Shown here one piece after another: positions 50,616-63,767 of a stretch of DNA of 64,000 nt. Numbering within the stretch: position 1 is the first letter of the stretch; each line of letters opens with the position of its first letter. The notes beneath the pieces were generated by a model. It did no database searches and was not told the DNA's origin. It saw only the letters and a program-made list of their open reading frames with translations. The stretch covers positions 1,478,783 to 1,542,782 of the forward strand of contig VXBM01000093.1 in NCBI GenBank assembly GCA_013400155.1. Direction: 5' to 3'. This DNA comes from Helopsaltes ochotensis. Its lineage: Eukaryota > Chordata > Aves > Passeriformes > Locustellidae. The position numbers were made by a program, and so were the translations under genes.

Positions 50616-51027
50616 GGTCTTCTGGCAGATGAGCTCAGCTGGCTCACTCAGAGCCCGGTGGGACAAGACACCCTGTGGTGGGACACCTCTTCCCTGGAAC
50701 TTGCGCTGGGCATTCCAGCTCACTGACCTATGAACACTCCAGAAGAGCCTCTTCAGGTCAGGGCTGAATCCCAGGTTTTCCAAGAACCTCTGGACAGATT
50801 TTTCTTTTTTTAATAGATGCCAATCTCTGTTGTATGGTTCCTGTTTTAGAAAACCACTGACTTACTGGAGAATGAGGCAAGTCTGGTTTACTTTTGCACA
50901 ATCTGATTTCCAAGACTCAATCCCATGTCTGACATTAAACTTTCAGCGGCCTTCCCTCTCGTTTTATCCTCAGCTATATTGATCTGCAAATATTTCATTA
51001 GCAATTCCTGTCCTATGAGCAGGTGTG

Positions 51028-51049
51028 ACTTTGGCTACCAGGCCAAAGT
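51028..51049 (+). repeat. Short hairpin in the MOB3C 3'UTR
   Basis: ACTTTGGC and GCCAAAGT are exact reverse complements separated by six bases. Directly downstream, CAAAGTTACCT occurs twice and CCTGTTACC twice, forming a small cluster of direct repeats. Confidence 0.8.
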
Positions 51050-51555
51050 TACCTGTTACCAGTACAAAGTTACCTACCAGTGCCTGTTACCTTTCCCACA
51101 GGCAGTGGGTTTGTGGTAACACCCGAGATCAGCCCTGCAAAGCTGGTAGCATTTCATCCCCCTGCCTTCATGTGGTCAGTTATTGATGTGCTGTTTTTAA
51201 CCATGAGCTATGAATCTCTCCTTCTGCCCTAATTTGTGCTTTGCCAAAGGGACCATTTTCCCTTTGAGGGATTTTTCACATGTGGAAGAGGGGACTTGAT
51301 GATGTTGTAAGACGCATCCAATACTGCTTGGACGAATGGCAAGTGGCCCCATGACCGAGGAGGTGAACTAGGTCACTATTCAGTGTGATAGGCACAGTCC
51401 ACCTGAGAAAGCCTCAAAAACTGGTGAAAAGAAACTGTTGCCAGTAAACAACATGTTCAACATGTCAGCATTTCCTGATGTGTTATCTTGGCTCAAGATG
51501 GGCAAATGCTGGTTGTAGCAACTGCTGATTTTCTATTACCCAACCTTACAGCGGG

Positions 51556-51630
51556 TGAAGGACTCAAGAGACATCTCCTCTACTCTGTTTTCGAGATCCC
51601 CTTCCAACCCAGTATTACTCTGTGATTCTT
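51556..51630 (+). mobile_element. CR1 LINE 3'-end remnant in the MOB3C 3'UTR
   Basis: The segment GAGATCCCCTTCCAACCCAG followed by TATTACTCTGTGATTCTT matches the forward CR1 3' terminus (cccttccaacc ... tctgtgattct). Upstream sequence is only weakly CR1-like. Confidence 0.7.
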
Positions 51631-52120
51631 AAACCTTTCTGACCATCTGCAAGCATACTATTGCTACCTGGTCTGTGCCATTACTCCCCTGAAAGGTATC
51701 ATGCCTCAAAATTTCCTCCCTTCCTCTCCTTCCGCTTGCAGTGCCTGGTAATTAGTCTTGTGTTCCCTGTGCCATTTTTATTTTGACAAAAAAAATTTTA
51801 TTTTTCCTTTTTTATTGCTTTAGGAGAGCAAAAATCAATTTGTCTGAGCCACAGAATTGTTATGTTTGTGTTTCCTGCTCTTTTTCTGGGAAAATTTTCT
51901 ATATCTGACACAGATAACCTTTATAGTCTGGGGTTTGCCCGCCTTTGGGGTAGGTAGGGGATGTGGCTAGAAAATGTAAATGTTTAGGCCAACATTAAAG
52001 TGCACAAGTGAATTTTTAGTGCTCAAAGCACTTATTTTGTTGTGAAAATATATTTTTCTTTAATCTTGTGTACCAGATGTATATTTTTACATGGAAATAA
52101 AACAGAGCAAAGTGGACACA

Positions 52121-55100
52121 AAATCACCTGATACATCATTCCAGTATCCTCTGTGTAAAATAATTGGTCAAAGGCCAAACATACATGTTCTGTTACTAAT
52201 TAAAAAAACATTAATATGCCTGGTATACTTCATTCTTCCCTGATTCATGTGTATTAAACAGTCCTAATGAACAAGGATAACTTGAAGAGTGGTTTTCCCC
52301 TGAGAGCTGCAGCACTGATGGATCTCAACGCCACGCTGAGACCTCAGCTTGCATCTCAGAGAATGGCTTAACAGAGGCCAGTGTTGCTGGCCAGCACCCT
52401 CCCCCTGCAGGCTTTGCTCCAGGATTCCCCTGAAGGCATTATCCCAGCAGTTCATGGTGGTGAGCTTTACTCAATATTTTTTGCAAAGGCGTGTAGGTCC
52501 TGGAATCTGTGCTCCTGCCTGTTCACGTAAATCAGAACCGCAGGCACAAATTGTGGAGCAGAGGCACGAATCAACACCAGCTCTGTCAAGAAGCTTCTAC
52601 TTTTCTGAGGTGTGAAGCCTGGCTGGATTCAATGCACAGCACCCTCTGGGTGCTGGGAGGGTTGGGAATTATGGAGAATGTGTTTCAACACATTCAAAGG
52701 CATGAACTGATAGCAGCCTTCAGCCACTTCCAGCTGAGGTGTAAGGATGAAAAAATCCAGCTCTTCTCAGAAGTGGAAGATGGTGAGACAGTGACCAAGA
52801 GCAACAATTTGCAGCTTGGGAGGTTCAACTTAGACAGTGGAAAACAAAATCCAAGGGAATGGTGCACTCAGTGAACAGGTACCCAGAGAGAAAGTGTTAA
52901 CCTTCCTTGGTTAGACAAGACTTGGTGTAAATCATTTTCATAAATAAATGAAGCACAGAAGCCTGCTTTTATTTTTGTCCTCCCCAAAGTCCTGAGGCAA
53001 TGAGTTTCACCAAGTAATTTATTCACCATGAATTATAACAGGAAAGTGTACTTCAAACCCATGCCTGAGGATTTCAGTCCTGCTGCTTTGGGAGTGCTTC
53101 CTGTTTATCTCCTTCACACCATGGAGCTCCTATAGATTATATTCCTGTGGAACAGAAAACACTATTTTTGAAAGATCAACTCACAAGTTCATCTCAAGCA
53201 CCAATTTACAAAGAATTTCAAAGATATTTGGGTGTGGTTTTTTTTTTTTTTTAAATTCTCTCCCCTTTTAATCTGGTTTACCCAAGGAAACAAAGCTCAC
53301 AATTATTCTGTGACAACAGTCTTCAGTAACTCTGGAAGCAGTTTAAAAAGGAGACAGGGAGATTATTCACTGCCAGAAAGGTCTTTTTGTTTCTTTCCAA
53401 GACACTGAGCTATTCCCCAGGTCCTCATCCATCTGAGTGCTTCCCAGCCTGAGACTTTAAGACCTGAGATGTTTATGAAGCAGAAAGTGCTGAGATAACT
53501 GAGTCAAACTGTTCCTTTCAGGAGTCTCAAGTGTGCCTGTGAAGCTCCAACATCCCCAGAGCCTCAACAAACATCCCTGAGCAATCTGAAGGCAGACAGG
53601 AACCCTGGGATACATTAAATATGCACATCTCACTTGTTAGCCCCAGCTCCTCAAATGACTCATCTGCTCAGCTGCCTGCCAGGTGTTTCGGACTCATCTG
53701 TCCCTATGCAGAATTCCCTGGTTCTTGTGATGAAGGGCAGATGTGCTACTGCCAGGATTTTGTTTTTGTCTCTGCAGCCAACATTTCCTTTGGAACTGAA
53801 CAAAAGGCTGTGGTGCTAGTCACCAGGTCAGGTAGAGGCTGGCATGGGACAGACTGTACTAGGCAGTATCTGCAGACATGGAGGAATTTAGGAATAGCTT
53901 TGGACAGGAGAAAAAGGGCTTTGTGGAACATAGTGGCTGCTGTGCCAGTTGCCACTGGGTTGTGGCATGGAGAGGCCTCAGCCAGTGAAGCAAACTGTCT
54001 TTGGCCAGGCACAGGCAGGGATCAAGGCTGACCTACCCTGGCAGGACATGAGGTGGTGGTGAAGGGTTTGCTGGTCTGAGTGGTGGCTCCTGAGTTTAAA
54101 CCCACCCAAGCTAAGGCCAGACAGTCCTGGATAAGTGCTCACAATACCCATGACATGATCTGGGCTGAAATACTCCCTCTCCTGGTAAAAGGTTGTCACA
54201 TGTAAGAGAAGGCTGGGGAAGAGCAAAAAAAGGAGACATTTAGAATCTGTTGTTTCCAAGGGTTCAAAATCTGTCCATGCTGGAAGATGACCATGAATCC
54301 CCTCAGGATCAGGATCAGAAAGGGATGAGATGGGTTAATAACACTAGGTAAGGTTAATACCACTTACGACACTGATAATTCCTAGTTCACTCGTTTGGAA
54401 CTGAGCTAACATGACTCAAGACTTTCACAACTGGCAACAAGAGTGCTTCACTTGAATGTGTGCAACTTGTACTTTCTGGAGAGGGATGGCTTTGCTTACA
54501 CACCCTGGTCTGCCAGGTTCACTCATGGAGGTCAGGGAAGGACAAACGACTCACAAGTATCAAGAAAACCCCGAAGCAAGAGTGCAGCATTCAGGTCCCT
54601 GTTGTAAAGAGACCCTGAAATGCCATGTCTGCATGGAGAACAGAGTACCAGGAAGTCTTTCACACAAAAGAATTTCTTGCTGTACAGGTGGCTGATAGGG
54701 GAAACAAAAGCACGGTCTGCCTGCAAATCTCTTGAAGGCCTCAGTGGAACGCTGAACCCCATTCATCTGCAATGAGGCACCTCACGTTTATGCATTGGGG
54801 GTTCCAGGTGATGTCATCTGCTGCTGACACCCACGGGGCAGGACTCACTGCCGGTGCAGTCACTCCGTGCTGGCCACACTTGGACTGCCCCATCATCTCC
54901 GGTCGCTCCCGATGCCTGAGCTCACCCAACCTGTCACCCATCCAAGCTGGCTCACCAGTGGGGCCAGCCCAGGTTCCTTGGCAGCAACGAGGATAACTGG
55001 GACAGCACTGTTCAGGCAATACCCATTGGATACTAAGTGAGTACAGCAGCTCCACAGCTGCTGCTTTTAAATGTATTTGGCGCTTCTTCTCCCAAATCAG

Positions 55101-58100
55101 GTGTTTTGTGAAAAACTTGAAGGAATTTTGGGACTTTGTAGGAATCCTGGATTGTAGGGCTTTTCTTACAGAAGAGTTTGGCCCAGGTGCTGTTTGCTGG
55201 ACACAGATTACTCCATATGTAACAAGTGGTGGTATGCATTAAACAATCTGCCGTCAGGAACAATAATCATGAGGAGAGAGGATCCATATTTTCAGGATTC
55301 TTCAACTTGTACAACTCTTCAGTCTGTGTTAGAAGGCTGCCATTTAGTCCTCCAGCAGCAATCTGCTGAGTATTACTGCTCTCTGATGCAAAAATAAATA
55401 CCTAAATAGATCAGGAACCTGGGAATCTGGGATTCTGCATTTGAAAATGTCACCACTCGGAGGGAAAATCATCTTTCCACTTCTGTTTCCAGCAGTGACA
55501 ACAATCTTCTCCCCAAGACACCATTTTTGTGCTATGACTTACGAATTCATTAAAACTCACAGACACTTATATTACACTATCTTAAGTGTAATCTTAATAA
55601 GACCATAGCAATAGGAGGATTAAAGAAGCTCCTTCTCCTGCACAAGCATGAAAAACAAGACTCTGAGAGTCTCCCTCTTTGGTGCTCATCACTTGTACAG
55701 CAACATCTCTCATGTCTGAGGAACCCACTTGGGTAGGATGAAGTTATCAATCCTCACTTATCAAATGGACTTTCTGGACCGTTGGTCATCCCTGGCCCCT
55801 AATCCTTTAATCTATGTACAAATACTGCCTAAACCTCTGGACAGCTCAGAGAGATGTGGCATGGGTTCAAACTACAGCATCCAAAAAACTTGGCCAAAGA
55901 GGGTGTTACTCATCTGGGTAATAACTCGGGGAACCCAGGCACATGAGACAGCTTAGCCCTGCTCATTCTAATAGGAATATATCATCAAAACACCGCGTGT
56001 AACATCACCCGATCTCAACCCTTTTGTCCAGTGAGGAACAGTGAGTAACTGTGGAGGATGAAACTCAGTCTGGACTGGTAGAAGTCACTGCTGCTGCTGA
56101 GAAGCTGCTGGGGGTAGATGGGGCAGTTCAGGCTGCACAGTAACAGCTTCTAATGGGCAGCTTGTACAGCAGACACAAGCAGTTTGCTGCTTGTGTCCAG
56201 GTTTGGTTGGTTGCTCTCCAGAAGGCCACATGTCTTCCAGGTCCCATGTTACTCTCCATTAAACAGAGTCAGTTCAGGATCTCTGTCCCAGAGGACAGTG
56301 GGGTGGCACTGTGTGAAGATGTGAGTACTCCTCGCGGGCTTGGCTACAGGAAAAGCAGGTTTCAGCCTGGCATTCACGTCCACATGGAAGTTTTTAGTGC
56401 CCATTTTGAGAATTTTTTCTTGAGCCCTGATGGGAAGAGCTTTGCCAGATGGAACACTGAAACATGGTCTCTAGGGGTAGAGATATCCCACGGTACTGAT
56501 ATGCTACATGTGAATCATAAGGTTTCCTGCAAGAATCAGTGCTTTCTCTCCTTTGTTTCTGGGTTTATTAGGGGGTAGAGGTGAAGAAGGGACATTCACA
56601 ACAAAGGAATGACACAGAAGGTTGATACTGGCAAATGTGATTGCATAAGCCTCTCTCTGGGTTTAACTGCCTAAATTTTCAGAGAAACTGAGCCTGTACA
56701 GATTCCTTGAACAGCAGAGGGAACAGTACATGCTGTGTGTCCTGAAAATCAGAATAGATTGCAGGTGCTTAAATATAGATTCAGGTGCTTGGCTGTGGGC
56801 AGATAAGAGCAGAATAATTCTAGTCAAGGCTTGAAATAATTTCAGCAGTAAAACATAGGCCAGAGTACTGTGATCCATTTGTAACACTGCTAAATCAAAA
56901 CTAGCTTTGGTAATTACTTCTTATTTTGCCTAACAGCCAACATTGATGGATCCTTCTCTTCTATGCTGCATGCCGCATGGGTAAAAAGCAGCCATGCACT
57001 TGAAAAGCTATTAAAGAATAAAAGGAAAAGTCATGTGGAAGAACGAATTATTGTAGTTAATAAGTTAATTATACCATTTGAGGAGGTGCTTTCTTCTTCA
57101 TTTTACATGGGACTTACGCCTGAAATATTAGCATAAACATTTCCCAGAAACACCATGCCTATTTTATTAAAAACAACAAAATGAAAACCAAAATATTTAT
57201 TACTTTTTCATTTTATTTTCCCCTCCTTCTATATAACAGACTAGCTTGAAAAAAGATTTGCCCTGGGGTTAAGTGTGTTGTGCAGCTGGGTTATCTTTCA
57301 AAGATCAAAAGGGACAGAAAAACAACTCAAGTATATACACCTTGCTTTGAGAACAGACATCTGCTCCCATAGTAAGAAGATGCTGTTTTGTGTAAGAGCC
57401 CTTTAACCCAGCAGAAAATGGTGGAACAAGAAGCAATAAATGGGAATTAAAAACCACAATAAATTCAATTAGAAAATAATCTACAGAAGTTTGACATGAT
57501 CTCCCCTGAATTGACACAGTCCTAGATTTTGATAGTCTGGATGTGGTTGCTTGGATTTGAGCTACTCTCACAGTCTACCCTTTACTTCTGTTCAAGTGGA
57601 GATTAACGTGAGAAGTTGTACAGACTTGAGTCCTGAACCGTTCAAGGATAAAAGGTTTTGGGGTTTTGTGGAAATAGATGGGCAGCTAGTGGAGAGCAAA
57701 GACTACTAATCCCTTCCCTGAAGGGAGAGAGGGAAACAGGAGCATCCTCAGCCTGGATGAGCTACCAGAGATTCCTGTGGGGAGCAGCTGCTGGGGCTGG
57801 CTTTGCTGTGGAGAAATATTCCTGGGCTTGCACCTTCTTAGACATCAGACACTGCACCAACTTGCACAAGTGCATCCCTCAGAAAACAGGCCTCAATGCT
57901 TCTGCTGTTTATACTAGCAGCCTGGAGGCAAGAACAAAGCATGCTTTCATTCACAGAGGAATCACTGATGGCCACTAACCCCATCCCGTCCTGGGACCTG
58001 CAGGCTTCAGCTGTCTCAGGCACTGCTGTGTTCTGAGCTGTGTCCTTTGAACCCAGGTGAGGCACTGGCAGCTCTCTCAAACTCTGGTGCGTCCTCCTGG

Positions 58101-59600
58101 CCCTTTGGCAGAGAAGGCAGCAATAGTAGGTAACATGTCTGAACCTGCCTTGGATTTACTGAGCTAGTGGATAGTTGAGGATATCAGGCTGCATATCCAG
58201 ATAGAAACTGTGCAGTGCTGGGAAGCTCATGGGTTAAAGCTGCAATTCATGAACTAATCTGAATTTTGAGTTTCAACCGGAGCTGTTTCCGTAACAGCTA
58301 ACACTACTGGAATTGAACAGCTTTGGGTGGAAAAATAGTGTTATCAACAAGTTACTAACCCTGTATGTGGCAGCAGAGTTGAAAGGTTTGGGTCAGTACA
58401 GCTAAAAGAATTTGTTCTCACTTCATGGCACCTTGAAGATGGTTTTTGGTGCTCTGTAGGTGGAAAGGGCTATTTCCCTTTGCCATCCATTTTCCTACAG
58501 GCTTTTTGCTATTTGGCAGTTTCTATCTCCCAGCTGAACTGGGTAAAAGGTACGAAAATTCTTCACAAATGCAAACTAAAATGAGCTAGAACATCTATAT
58601 GTGAGTTCCAAAGTCCTGATAATTTGATAATTTACCACTTACTTTTTTTTTCCAGGCATGTTCAGGTTCTGCTTCAAAGTTTCCCATTATTGCTCTGATA
58701 CCTGCAGCCACACAGTACAATGCTTGCATTGTCTCTAGGCATCAACACCTCCCACTTCCCAGAAAAACCTGCATCTCCATGGATGTTTGAAATCCTTATG
58801 GAAACAACATTATATCACAAACAAGGCAGGGATTAGTATATCAGAGGAGTTCATCTACTCTTTCTTTCTTCTTAACACAAACTCTATATTTACCAAATTT
58901 ACATATTTTCATTTATTCTACTCTAATGAGAGCTGAAATGTCACCCAAATGGAGAATAACCATATAAAATGCCAATCTGAGTTAATATGGAAATGAGTTA
59001 TCTCTTGCCACCCCTCCACAAATGAATCCACCTTCTTGCTGAGCCTTACAGTGGGAAATAGCACTGACAGCTGTCTCTTCCTGAGCCTTTTTAACACCTG
59101 TGAAGTCAATCAGAACTTGTCTTTGTGAAACTGAAAGACTGGTCTCATTTACAAACTCCAAAGCAAGGTTTCTGCTACTATTTTTTTCTCTTGGAGCTGT
59201 TGTACAAAGCAGGTGCCTCGTGTCTCTGCTGAGAAGAAAACCGTACTGTTTTTCCAATCAAATATATTTTCTGGCAATATAACCAACCTAAAAAGGGATA
59301 AAACAGACAAATTGAAAGCCTGATTCAATCGTAGTTGTTTAAAAGTATTTTTAGAAGTATTTGAGTGGCATGTTTGTCTTTCCTCCCCTGCTCTTACACT
59401 GCTGCCTCTCTTCTGTAGCTGTGTTGGAAACAAAGGGAACATATGTTTCACTGCTAATGTAAAAAGTTGTGGGGAGGTAGAGGAATTAGCTGGAGGAAAA
59501 TAGACCGCATCTAAATTATTCAAGGAAGAGCAGAAAAAATGCAGAAGGACTTTGATTGTCCCAAAGGGGATAGGAGCAAGTGAGGGTGGGATACAGAGCT
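52121..59600. other. Intergenic region between MOB3C and the next promoter
   Basis: About 7.5 kb of AT-richer sequence holds a T-run at about 53239-53253 and no convincing exon on either strand. No repeat family was recognised with confidence. Confidence 0.5.
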
Positions 59601-59836
59601 GCTGCTGAGGAGGTTTTCAGCACCACCTCCTCGGAGTCCTTCGGACACCTCGTCCCACGGCAGGGTTTTCACGCTGTGCCTTCCTAGTTTTATCCAAGCT
59701 CTTGGTTGTTGTTACTTGACTTTTCCTTTCCGTTCTCAGTCTGTCCTGCCTGCAGGCACACCCGGCTTACTGAACTGCGAAGTGTTTAAGGAAAGACGGG
59801 AACGTGGCACTCGGTTGACACAGCGGTGTTCGGTCA

Positions 59837-59876
59837 CAGGTCGGACTCGACGAACCGAAGTGATTCCGTGATCTCG
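59837..59876 (+). mobile_element. Possible CR1 3'-end remnant
   Basis: AGGTCGGACTCGACGA followed closely by TGATTCCGTGATCT resembles the CR1 3' end (ggttggactcgatga ... tgattctgtgatt) with an internal deletion. It is short, so it could be chance. Confidence 0.35.
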
Positions 59877-59946
59877 CTCATGAGGGAAGGAGAAGACTGC
59901 AAGCAGCCAGCCCAGCCTGGGGAGCAGGGCCCGCTCGGCGCTGCTG

Positions 59947-60016
59947 CCCCATTGATGTGCCCCCACGGATGTTCCCCCATTGATGTGCCCCCACGGATGT
60001 TCCCCCATTGACGTTC
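59947..60016. repeat. 28-bp tandem repeat, about 2.5 copies
   Basis: The unit CCATTGATGTGCCCCCACGG plus ATGTTCCC recurs with ATTGA at 59951, 59979 and 60007, giving an exact period of 28. The third copy is partial (ATTGACGTTCCCC). It lies about 70 bases before the assembly gap. Confidence 0.9.
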
Positions 60017-60084
60017 CCCGCCCGGTCCCCTCAGAGGAGGCGCGGCCCCGCCTGGCGCGCCCGCGCCCAGCGCGCTCCCGGGAG

Positions 60085-60214
60085 NNNNNNNNNNNNNNNN
60101 NNNNNNNNNNNNNNNNNNNNNNNNNNNNNNNNNNNNNNNNNNNNNNNNNNNNNNNNNNNNNNNNNNNNNNNNNNNNNNNNNNNNNNNNNNNNNNNNNNNN
60201 NNNNNNNNNNNNNN
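60085..60214. other. Assembly gap (130 N)
   Basis: This run of unknown bases lies in the middle of the CpG island at the presumed MKNK1 start. Flanking sequence is extremely GC-rich. Confidence 1.
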
Positions 60215-60350
60215 GGCTGCGGCCGCGGCGCTTCCCCGCTCGGCCAGCTGAGGGGAGGGAGGGGAGTCCCCAGGGGCTCGGTCCGTGGCCGCAGGGAGCT
60301 CCTGCGGCTCGTCCGGAGCGCTCGGACGCCGGGAGCCCCGGCTGCTCGGG
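60215..60350 (+). other. MKNK1: Putative noncoding first exon of MKNK1 (5' end in gap)
   Basis: GC-rich sequence between the gap and the GTACGG donor candidate. Whether it is transcribed cannot be shown from sequence alone. The sequence 60351-63682 would be intron; it contains pyrimidine-rich and TTG-repeat tracts but no recognised exon. Confidence 0.3.
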
Positions 60351-60885
60351 TACGGCTGGAAGGTGCCTCAGCCCTCCGGCCGGCAGCTTGGGGTCTGGGG
60401 GCCTTCCCCAAGGAATGCGGGAGTTTCCTCGTGTCTGGAGCTGGAAATTTATTCCCCGAGGGTTTTAAGTGCTTTGTTTCATACTTAGTGCGTTTTTCAA
60501 TAAAGAGTGGTAAGTCTGTACACTCCTACGGCAGCTGCTTTCTATTGAGGACATTGCTAGAGTGGGAAGAGAGCAGGCAAAGGCGAATGAGCCAACTGCT
60601 TAGTGTGATCACGAGAAATCTTTTAGTTCCTGTGATACTCCTCTGGCATAAAACGCGAGCTGTGAAACCCGAGGAACACTGAAAAACTGCCTAATTGTGT
60701 ACTTTGTGGCATTAGTTTGTGCAGGGTGACCTTCTGAGGCATGAGAAGCAGCGAGACAGTCCTGGGTGACAGCTCGGCTGCTGGCATCAGCAGGACTTGT
60801 GATAGCCAAAAATCAGCCCATTCCCTGACACCACTAGCACTTGTCTGTGAAATGACAGATTTGTTGAGTAATAAGCCTCTGCCTT

Positions 60886-60921
60886 TCTTTTTTCTTTTTT
60901 TTTTTTTTTCCTTTTTTTTGT
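60886..60921. repeat. Poly-pyrimidine tract
   Basis: This is a T-rich run interrupted by a few C and one G. It is low-complexity sequence in the presumed first intron of the MKNK1 gene. Confidence 0.85.
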
Positions 60922-61051
60922 CTCTTTACAAGCTGACTGCTTCTAAAAGCCTCTATCGTACAATGTTATGACTCACAAATGGCTTGGGAAGATTGGTGTG
61001 TGTTCTGATAACTTCGAAGAACTATCGTTTGCCTTTTTTGGGGTTTTTTTT

Positions 61052-61101
61052 GAAGGTTTTTTTTTGGTTGTTTTTGTTGTTGTTGTTGTTGTTTTTTGTT
61101 T
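61052..61101. repeat. T-rich tract with a (TTG)n microsatellite
   Basis: Long T runs surround about seven TTG units (61075-61094). It is low-complexity intronic sequence. Confidence 0.85.
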
Positions 61102-61245
61102 TTACCTAAGCAGAGCTCCTCTTCATGCCTCCCAGGTGGTGGATGAAAGCAAGGCAAAACACTCCTGCAAAGCTGAACATCTTCAGTTCTAAAGGTGTTT
61201 TTTATTGGCAGCCTTCCAGGTAAAGTGAGGTGCCTTGTGCATTTG

Positions 61246-61296
61246 AACCTTTCTTGGTTCTTTAAAGGTCTTTTTCAACCAAAATGCTTCTGTGAC
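61246..61296 (+). mobile_element. Possible CR1 3'-end remnant
   Basis: GGTTCTTTAAAGGTCTTTTTCAACC with a following TGCTTCTGTGAC parallels the CR1 3' terminus (gatctttaaggtcccttccaacc ... attctgtgat). It is diverged and short. The spans quoted are from 61256 onward. Confidence 0.4.
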
Positions 61297-63682
61297 ATTA
61301 TTTCATGGTACCAGTACTCCGTAATGCTTTCAAAAAAAAAATTATTTACTGCTGTGAGGAATTTCCTCTTTCCTTTCCAGTACCTTCTTGGTAACAAAGG
61401 TTAGAACACTGGTACAAATCTTCTGTGACATCAAATGTGGCAATGCAGTGGAGTTTAATGACTTAATTTTAGAGTTGAAAGCACAGAGAGGGGAAAATAA
61501 AGAAAAATCAATCTTGCTTCAAAGTTTAGAAAAACATTAAATTAGATTAGCTTCTCCAAACAGGGCTGCTTGCTGATGTAAGAGTATGTTGTGTAGCTTT
61601 TTTTTCCAGCAACAAATGTAATTATCTGATTGATCGTTTGTAGAGTGTGGAGCAAGAGCAGCAAATGTTTATGTTTTGGCTGTATGAAATGAAAAGTTGT
61701 TTTCTAGGAAGTTTTTCTCTTTGGTTTGCACTAGCAAGGGAGCTGAGGGGCATTAGAGGGGCTACTTGGTGATGCTGAGACAGTCTTCTGAGAGTTGTTC
61801 ATGCCTTCAGATGTAGAAGAGAGTAAACAGCTTGCTGTTTAGTAAGAGGCCCTCAAAACCTACTTACATTGGATATCTCCTTAATTTAAAAGTGCTCTAG
61901 GGTTTGGAGAACCTTTAAGTAGCTGAGTCAATGCACTGTTGCTAGGACTTTTCTCGTTTAGAATGTGTGTGATGGAGTTTAAAATGACTTTGGTGCTAAG
62001 TTCTTATTGCCCTGTGATGGTAAGTCTTAAATATGAACTGTCTGCCAGTGGTCAGTAGCACTAAATATTCTGTTTGACTGTTCTGCTGGAGGTGGAAGGA
62101 CAAAGGATGTTTTGTAGGGCAATAACCAGTGTGTGTGCCACAGGGCTACCATTCACAGTTATTTGTTAGCCCTGTGAAATACACCCTATTATATCCTCCC
62201 ATCCATGGGGCTGCCTTGGAGACACATTGTCCTCGAACATGAAATTAAAAAGATTACAGTGTTTTTAAGCCACCTTCAGTCTAATTTGTTCTCCTTACAT
62301 GTTACATCTTAGCTGGATCAGGACACTTCTCTTGTTTGCCTTTGTCTTTCCAGTGGGGAAAGACATTTTGCTTTCATTCTGAATGATAACTAATGCTTTT
62401 AAAGAAACACATTTGTGCCTTTCTTTAAGACGCAGGCTGGTTTCAGGAGGTCTCATGTCTGCAGCATGTGTATCAGAATATGCTGTTCCTCCAACACCAG
62501 AGGGAAAGAAGTGCTGTGTGCTCTCCTCTCCATTACAGTTCTCCCTGCTTCCCCAGCAGTAATCCTGGTGAAGTAAGAGATTGGGGTGGGAGGAATCTCT
62601 CTGAAATAACTTGATGTGCTATCCTGAAAAGTGAGATCCACCCTTTGCTGGAGGGTTTGACTCGGAACCTCAGAAAACCCCCACGTAGTTTGCAAGGGAA
62701 GTGTTAGCTGAGAGTACCAAAAAGTTACTTTGCAAATTGCACAAGCAGGGGATAAGGTGACACTGATCTGAAAGTGTGGCAGAGGGAATGGCGGGGGAGG
62801 CATGGATGTAAAGGGAAAGGTTGCTGTAACCTTTTCCACAGCATGAAGGGTTCCAGGCAGGTGGTGTCGGCTGTGACACTCTGTGAGCTGTTACAGTACT
62901 GCCTGATAAGGCTGGATCAATAACTTTTGTCAGACTTGCTCTTTCATGAAATTGGATTGCTTGGGCTTCCTGTGAACTTTTGGGTGTTCATTTGAAAATG
63001 TTAATGCTCTTGTATATTATTGAGAAAATGTTGGAATGTTTTCAAGTTCCTCTCCCTTAATGGATAATTCAGAGTAAAAGTTGTATTGTAGGTGGAATGA
63101 GAAGGTAACTCTGACAGCTAAGAAGGAGTTGTGGCAAACTAGTGCAAAAATCAGTTTGAAGAGTATTCACTTCTTACAATTTGAAATGAATATAGTTAAT
63201 ACAGAATGAGTATAAAATAATCTCTCTGATTTGACACAGGACTGTCATACATCATTGCACATTCTTCCTCTTGAAATTGTATCTCTCTCGATGTGTGACA
63301 TTAAAAGCACAATTAATCACTATGTAGTTGCTTTATAAAGGCAGCTTGGGTTATTCTGAGCTTCCTGCAACTAGAGGTTTTTGTGGAATCAGCACCTGCT
63401 GAGTGTGTCCAGTTTCATTATGAGCCACATCTACAGGAATCAGTGTTGATGGAGAAGGGAGGGTCCAGGAACAGTGTGAGACACTGGGCTGGGAGGAAAA
63501 CTGGACTGAAGTCTGTTTTCATTTTGTTCCGGTGAAATTGTAGGGGTGTGCTTTTGCTGAGTGTTCACGTGAAGCCAAGCACAACAGGTCCTTGCAATGT
63601 CTCTTTAGGCTCTGGGCACTACCTAAATGTGTGGAAAACCATTTTCTTGATTTTTGAGTGGTAATATGATGCTTGTTTTCAG

Positions 63683-63767
63683 CTCCAGAACAACTTGGCC
63701 CAAGAAAGACACAGTTTTGGAGCAGGTGGTGGACTCTGCTTTCTTCCACTGAGTTCAAACGCACAAG
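63683..63767 (+). other. Candidate noncoding exon of the MKNK1-position gene
   Basis: The acceptor GCTTGTTTTCAG (63671-63682) and donor CACAAG|GTATTT bound an 85-base segment. It carries no recognisable protein block, so if real it is 5'UTR. Splice signals of this quality also occur by chance. Confidence 0.25.

Larger units (their letters stand above)
50616..52120 (+). other. MOB3C: MOB3C 3' untranslated region
   Basis: About 1.5 kb runs from the stop to AATAAA at 52096-52101 (GGAAATAAAACAG), followed by a T-containing downstream region. It contains a perfect 8-bp hairpin (51028-51049) and a CR1 3'-end fragment (about 51556-51630). T-rich sequence near 51775-51830 is typical of late 3'UTR. 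Confidence 0.65.
59600..60480 (+). promoter_or_regulatory. MKNK1: CpG-island promoter, presumably of MKNK1
   Basis: CpG density rises near 59.6 kb, peaks around the gap (60085-60214) and falls after about 60.45 kb. A splice-donor candidate on the + strand is CTCGG|GTACGG, exon end 60350; another is GGAAG|GTGCCT at 60362. Assignment to MKNK1 rests only on the conserved order after MOB3C; no MKNK1 coding sequence is present before the window ends. Confidence 0.45.
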
